NCBI RefSeq assembly: GCF_002878395.1
Contig: NC_061111.1
Coordinates: 26,908,913 to 26,972,912 of the forward strand
DNA length: 64,000 bases
Direction of reading: 5' to 3'
From: Capsicum annuum
Taxonomy: Eukaryota; Streptophyta; Magnoliopsida; Solanales; Solanaceae
Positions 58,635-64,000 of this stretch are shown here, in pieces. The notes under the pieces are model-generated. The model was not told the DNA's origin, did not search any database, and saw nothing but the letters and a program-made list of their open reading frames with translations. The first letter of the stretch is position 1. The number at the start of each line of letters is the position of its first letter. Both the position numbers and the translations under genes were made by a program.

Positions 58635-60590
58635 GTGATGAATTCAGATTAATCGGTATCCAAAATAAATACTGTATCAAATAGGGGTTGGAATACCAAA
58701 AAGAAGCATGCTTGTTGACACAATAATACACTTCCAAAAGATATTACTCCTATAAGAGTAGCTATTATGTGGTTTGCACGTGGCATTATTCATCACAATT
58801 ATACTTATTTCTTTTGACTTTTGATGAATTCAATTGCTTGACATTATTGTAGCTGACTTTTGGAGCACTTACTTAGTTTTTATGAACGTAGGGAAAACTT
58901 GTCTCCTTTTATTGCCATTTTTTTTGGAATTTAATTAAGCTGGAACAATCATATGAATTCATATTCTTTTGTGAAGATATTTCTTTTCAAAAGATAAATT
59001 GAAATTTCCATATAGTTTCGTTGATGACAAAATATATAATATTTCGTTTACTCCTCTCAGGAGCTCTCTATCATTTTTACTTTTTTGATGATTCGAATTT
59101 ACAATCAGTTGAAAGTAAGGAATACTTATGCAACTCCCTCTTGTCAAAATGTATAATATTTCTCTTACTATATTGTATTGAGAATAATCTCTTAACACTT
59201 TCTATAGGGTGTAAGAAAGAAATTCTTAATTAAAGATTAAGCTTAATTTCCTTGCATATTTTTTTTTTTTTTAAAAAAAAAACCATGGTTTCACCATCAA
59301 GATTGTCAATCTCAATGGAAATAGTCAACGACAATTTTATTTTATAAAGAAAACTAAAGAAAGACATGAAATGAAGTGTTCAATTCCTGATATATTCCAG
59401 GTGTCCTACAGCAATCATCATCAGTTTTAATATTTTTTTCTTAGTACAAACTGATCTTTTTTCTACTATTAATTTGTCAACGCCAAAAATTAAAAATAAC
59501 TTCTATTCTATGTACGTACTGTTTGATATACTACTTGTTTCATCATTCATTCATCTTCTTTGATTGATGCACTAATTAATAGATATTCATTAATTGTGCC
59601 TTTGTGATAAATAACATTTTTGTCTGCATTGGATCGAGATGTGATCACTCATGTTGCATGCCATGCAGACTACAATATATATAGACATTGAAATGGACTC
59701 CCTTTTGTAATTTTATTTCATTTTAGAAACATGATTTGCAACAAAAACTCATGTTGCATGATTTTGCAAAATTAAAAGGGATGGATCATATTATAAATTC
59801 TGGAGAGCAATGCTTTTAATTAAAAACTCGACATGATTCATGACCCAAAAAAAAAAAGAGATACAACTATGCATATGTACATTTCATCATATGATCTTTC
59901 ATTTTCTTGGTTCCTTTTTCCACAACCATGACAAGAATTTAAAAATAAAAAATAAATTAAATTTAAAAAAAAGGGTCTGCTTTTATAAATCAATTTTTTA
60001 TATATATAATTTTTTGGATCTCTACGTTGATTGTCATAAAATTAAGATTTGGATTAGCGATGTCGACATAATAGATTTGCAGTTTCTATTTAATTTATCA
60101 ATCTATTTCATTTATTTGTTATGCATATACATATGTCAATTTATAGATGGATCTTGTTAATATAAGTATAAGCGTCTAATACTCATAAGTCATTGGGATT
60201 AAATATTGGACTTTGCGTTGGCGAATTAATTATAGAAAAAACTAGAATTTGGAAAAATAATTTTGGAGAAATTAAGGTTAATTAAGCATATGAATGTTTT
60301 TTTCGAATGGGTTTTTAATGATAAAATTTATTAGTAAAACTAGCATTTGGAAGAAAAAAATAGGTTTTGATCAAAGCAAATTAGTATTTAATCTAATATA
60401 GAATTGGCGTACACGAAAAATCATTTATAATTTTCAAATGAATTCATCAAATTTGCAAGTTAGACAGGAAATTGTATTTTTAGTGTCGGACAGGGAAGTA
60501 ACACGTAATTATCATCAATGAAGTATTCATTTTACCTTGATGTCTATATGCATAACGACTTCGATAATGTATATTCTCCCATCAAGAACT
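58331..60590. other. Intergenic, with an (ATT)n microsatellite at 58591-58633
   Basis: Pure ATT repeats of about 14 units lie at 58591-58633. The rest is AT-rich, with short ORFs that look random and A/T homopolymers near 59260-59281. Confidence 0.5.
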
Positions 60591-60596
60591 TCCATA

Positions 60597-61384
60597 TTCA
60601 AAAATTGAAGGTGGCAAAAATGAGAATGTTGCGCTGGATGTGTGGGCTTACAAAAGGGGATAGAGTTAGGAATGAGATTGTCCGCGAGAAGGTGGTAGTG
60701 GCTTCGGTGGAGGACAAGATGCGGAAAGGAAGGTTGAGATGGTTTGGGCATGTGATGAGGAGGGGCGCGGATGCCCCAGTTCGCAGGTGTGAGAGGCTAG
60801 CTTTGGATGGCTTCAAGACGAGTAGAGGTAGGCCGAAGAAATACTGGAGGGAAGTGATTAGACATGACATGGAGCAACTTCAGCTTACCGAGGACATGAC
60901 CCTAGATAGGAAGGTGTGGAGGTCGCAAATAAGGGTAGAAGGCTAGGGTGAGTGCATGAGTTGTAGCAAGTAGTTAAGAGAGTCCCTGTTTAGCCGAGGT
61001 AGTAATCGTAGGACTGTGTCAATAGGTAAGAGCCTCCAGTCAGGAGAGTTTGGGCGTGGTGGGTGGCTTTGGTCTGTGAGTGTAGGTTACTACTAGGCGG
61101 GTGCCCAATTTCAGAATTCGTATTTCTTATTGCTTATGGCTCTTAGTTCCCCTATTCCGTATTGCTCTGAGTTCTATTTTACTATTTTTGATTCTTTACT
61201 CCTGTTAAGCCATCCATCCTGCTTCACGTTTCATCACGACTTTGTTTACTATACTTTATCTTGAGTCGGGGGACTATCGAAAATAACCTCTCTACTTCTT
61301 CGGAGGTAGCGGTATGGACTGCGTACATCTTACCCTCCCCAGACCCCACTGTGTGGGAATACACTGGGCTTGTTGTTGTTGTTG
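60597..61384 (+). mobile_element. 5'-truncated RTE-type LINE with 3' tail
   Basis: The element starts abruptly inside the coding region and ends in a (TTG)n tail, the usual shape of a 5'-truncated LINE copy. The open frame (to TAG 60944-60946) encodes [20 protein letters not shown], then [38 protein letters not shown] and [13 protein letters not shown], with no stop over about 115 codons. A 3' untranslated region follows, with the conserved tail GAGTCGGGGGACTATCGAAA...TTGTTGTTG at 61263-61384. No clear target duplication was found. The upstream ATG at 60518 is outside the LINE and the frame is a chance join. Confidence 0.85.
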
Positions 61385-61515
61385 GTAAATACGTGGTTCT
61401 GATTTATACATATGGTCGGATTATTATATTAATCTACTATTAAATCCTTTAACGGGAGATATAATATGTATAAATACATACAGATATATATGAAAATATA
61501 TTTCACTTTCTTTTG

Positions 61516-61633
61516 AGCAGAGGGTCTATCGGAAATAACCTCTCAACATTATAACAAAGGTAGGATAAAATCTGCGTACATTCAGCCCTCCACACAGTTC
61601 ATGCATGTAGAATTACACTCGACATGTTGTTGT
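61516..61633 (+). repeat. Diverged copy of the LINE/SINE 3' tail
   Basis: AGGGTCTATCGGAAATAACC, then CTGCGTACATTCAGCCCTCC and TGTTGTTGTAT match the tail at 61263-61384 with many changes and small gaps. It lies about 130 bp after that tail, with no coding part. Confidence 0.75.
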
Positions 61634-62037
61634 ATATGAAATGAATGGTTATATTTTTGAAACATTATGAGTACTATTGGATTTCGCTGTTCTTTAGACG
61701 AAAAAAAGAAAGAAATTATTTAACAACATACAAGAAAGAATAAAGATTTATTCAGAGAGATGTCTTAACCAGGTATATAATTAACATTAATTACTCTTTA
61801 CAATTTTCATCTAGAAAATAATATTATGACTTATGTATTAGTCACCAAGAGATGGTATTAGATAATTTAAGCAATTAATACATTAAGCTAATAGTTTATT
61901 ACGAATCAAGAGTAATTTCTTGACACCTTTTGTAGGGGCTATTGGGCTAAGCAAGAGCTAATTAACACACGTCATTTTATGAGCTTTTGGAAAATTCAAA
62001 GATTTAACAATATTCCGTTGAATTAGTTGAGGTACGT
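61634..62037. other. Intergenic, no recognised feature
   Basis: AT-rich; nothing identified. Confidence 0.4.
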
Positions 62038-62173
62038 GCAAGTTGATCCGAACATCACAAGTTATATATAAAAAAAATTCCTAATTGAAGAAAAAATCTC
62101 ATACAGCAAGTTGATCCGAACATCACAAGTTATATATAAAAAAAATTCCTAATTAAAGAAAAAACCTAACATG
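62038..62173. repeat. Tandem duplication, unit 68 bp
   Basis: GCAAGTTGATCCGAACATCA starts at 62038 and 62106; the two units differ at a handful of positions. Confidence 0.92.
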
Positions 62174-62707
62174 GGTCACAATCAAGATTGACAATAAGAT
62201 CTCAATCGAAATGTCAATGAAAATTTTATTAGTAAAGAAAAATAATAATTAAGTCTTCAAGAATATCTAGATGACTTAATTAATTTCCAGGTGTTAGTTA
62301 TTTCTTAGTACAAAACTTTCTTTTTGCTTTTGTCAACGTACGCCAAATATTCAGCATCATTGCTATTAAAAGAAAATTATTCTTTCATCGTTGTTAATCT
62401 TCATGATTTAAGCACTAATCTTCTTGTTGTTTAATTTTTTTTGTCACTTTCAACATTTTTATGGATGTAATTAATTAATATGTTTGTCTTCTGTTCTTTC
62501 TTCTTTCTTCTTTCTTTTTCCTTTATTATTTTCTCACTGTAATTAAGTTTTTTGTAATTTGGTAGTGTACTTTGTCATTTAAAATGGTTAAAAGCAATCT
62601 CATAATCTTCCATATAAGTTGTTGCTCAAAAAATGTAAATTTTCTATGGCACACATAATTAATTATTTGATGGTTTAATAATTATTAAATAAGTTAAATC
62701 CTAAACC
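62174..62707. other. Intergenic, no recognised feature
   Basis: AT-rich with pyrimidine runs (TTCTTTCTTC) at 62490-62525; no element ends or genes seen. Confidence 0.4.
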
Positions 62708-63049
62708 TGTATGGGGAAGTTACCTCGTAGGATTAAACTACTAACTAATCTGCTAGTAGGATAATTACGAATCCTACTAACTAATCTGCTAGTAGGATAA
62801 TTACTAACTCCTAGTAGGATAATTATTCACTGTTAGTGGATAATTTTTATTTCCACTGATCATGTTGATGGAACGTGAGAACATGACTGACTATTCCCTA
62901 TTATAAAAGGTTCTCTCTCTGCCAAAAGAAGAATAGGGTCCATCAAACACTATGTAAGGTTAAGAGAGAGAAATAATATTCTGCTTTTGTGCTTCCGCTG
63001 ATCTCAGTCAACTGATATGTTTCTTAACTGACTTTAAATTATTAAAGCA
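62708..63049 (+). mobile_element. Probable solo LTR or remnant of a Copia-type element
   Basis: The segment starts TGTATGGGG, has a TATA box (TTATAAAAGG at 62901-62910) followed by a CT-rich leader and GAGAGAGAAATAATATTCTG, and ends AAAGCA before TGGTAT. TGGTAT... is the start of the initiator-Met-type primer site used by Copia elements, though only the first bases match. A 41 bp repeat (CTAACTAATCTGCTAGTAGG) occurs twice at 62736-62812. No target duplication or second LTR was found. Confidence 0.4.
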
Positions 63050-63096
63050 TGGTATGTGAAAATCATTAAGTTCTACGTTCCTAAATAATTGCTAGC

Positions 63097-63098
<2 letters not shown>

Positions 63099-63146
<48 letters not shown>
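63099..63146. repeat. (TA)n microsatellite
   Basis: About 24 uninterrupted TA units. Confidence 0.95.
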
Positions 63147-63148
<2 letters not shown>

Positions 63149-64000
63149 AATGTTAAAGTTTATATAATCCGTTATATGTTACAAAAAATTACTTATCCCA
63201 AACTTTTAAATGGATGATAAAAAAATAGTACCACTTCAAATAATTCAAAGGCAAATTTAACCTTTTTTACTTATTCTGAAACAACTGTTAAGGAGTTTTT
63301 TTATTATTTAGCTACTTGATTAAAGCGAAGACATTTGCAGTTACTTGGCTGGAAGGAGAATAATAGATTGAATGAAAGGTGTGTATTCATGAGGAATTAA
63401 TGATACCCCCAAAAATAGTAACAATTTTTTTAATGCTAAAATTAATGAATAAAATGATAATTTATTTTTTTTGATTAAAAAATAAAATGATAAATGTACC
63501 ATATTATAAACAACACTCAAAAGTACTTTTGACTTTTTTCCTAAAATTGATAATCATGAGTTGTTCATAAGTTCCTAACATTTATCAATTTAGGACCGAA
63601 AATTGAAGGACAAAATATTTATAAAAATAAAAAGTCAAACCTATAAACCTAAACAATCATACATAATTTTGACAACATTTTAGGTCATTACCCAAAAAAA
63701 AATAAGAAAAAAACAAAAGACAAAACCTAGGTCTAAAACCTGCCACCAAACAACCAAAAGGGAGCAAGTTTTTTCAGTGCAACCAATTGCCAGCCTAACA
63801 CGTTTACACTTGTCTATATCCCATGCATCGGAGGGTGTAGATTCGGAACCGGATTCATCTAAATTTAATACTTTCGATTCGAGAAATAAAAATTATGTAT
63901 AAAAATCTATTAAATTTGCTACAAACAAATAGTAAATAGGTTCATTACTAACAACCTTAAAGATTGAGTTCACAAAATTTAAACAAGTTCATTACTAATA
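63147..64000. other. Intergenic, no recognised feature
   Basis: AT-rich with A-runs; no ORF, repeat or terminus could be supported. Confidence 0.4.

Noticed and set aside
59840..60160. 106-codon plus-strand ORF
   Set aside because: Lys/Ile/Phe-rich with homopolymer tracts; looks like random AT-rich sequence.

Overview
The window is plant nuclear DNA, most likely from a Solanaceae species (inferred, not proven). The base composition is AT-rich, coding exons are split by GT-AG introns, a giant Ogre-type Ty3/Gypsy element is present, and several LINE/SINE-type 3' ends finish in TTG repeats. There is one host gene that looks intact: a seven-exon cytochrome P450 of the CYP707A type (abscisic acid 8'-hydroxylase) at 53021-55388. 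Almost everything else recognisable is transposable element, mostly dead.

Positions about 1000-41327 form one nest of transposons. The outermost is an autonomous-type CACTA (En/Spm) element. It has palindromic GACCAC/GTGGTC subterminal repeats at both sides, a spliced leader (exons near 1130-1366 and 1759-1812), a degraded TNPD-type transposase (24858-28419) and a degraded second gene of the Transposase_24/TNPA-like type (28697-30401 continuing at 40480-40649). Its right terminus is clear at 41327; its left terminus is not recognisable. Its leader intron holds a minisatellite of about 76 bp units, and a 21.8 kb Ogre retrotransposon (2912-24716) has inserted into that minisatellite, leaving a GTAGA/GTAGG target duplication. 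A second CACTA element (30402-40479, duplication AAA) sits in the last part of the TNPA-like gene. A third CACTA element (34625-39681, duplication CTA) sits inside the second. Elements two and three carry pieces of host genes: a quinone-oxidoreductase-like exon and a nearly full dienelactone-hydrolase-like coding region with a premature stop.

The Ogre element has LTRs of about 4.2 kb, a tRNA-Arg-type primer binding site, an extra ORF1 before gag, gag, protease with G-patch, reverse transcriptase, two RNase H domains, integrase, a repeat-rich 3' spacer and a polypurine tract. All its genes carry stops or frameshifts. Both LTRs contain the same LINE/SINE-like 3' tail, so the tail was present before this copy inserted.

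From 41328 to 52700 there is no gene. There are several MITEs, a 3.2 kb hAT-like non-autonomous element, short tandem duplications and AT microsatellites. The CYP707A gene follows, with a TATA box and a G-box/ABRE core upstream and a 77 bp MITE in intron 1. Downstream (55400-64000) there are two MITEs, two 3' fragments of an RTE-type LINE, isolated LINE tails, tandem duplications and a probable solo Copia LTR. No RNA genes, CRISPR arrays or bacterial features were seen.
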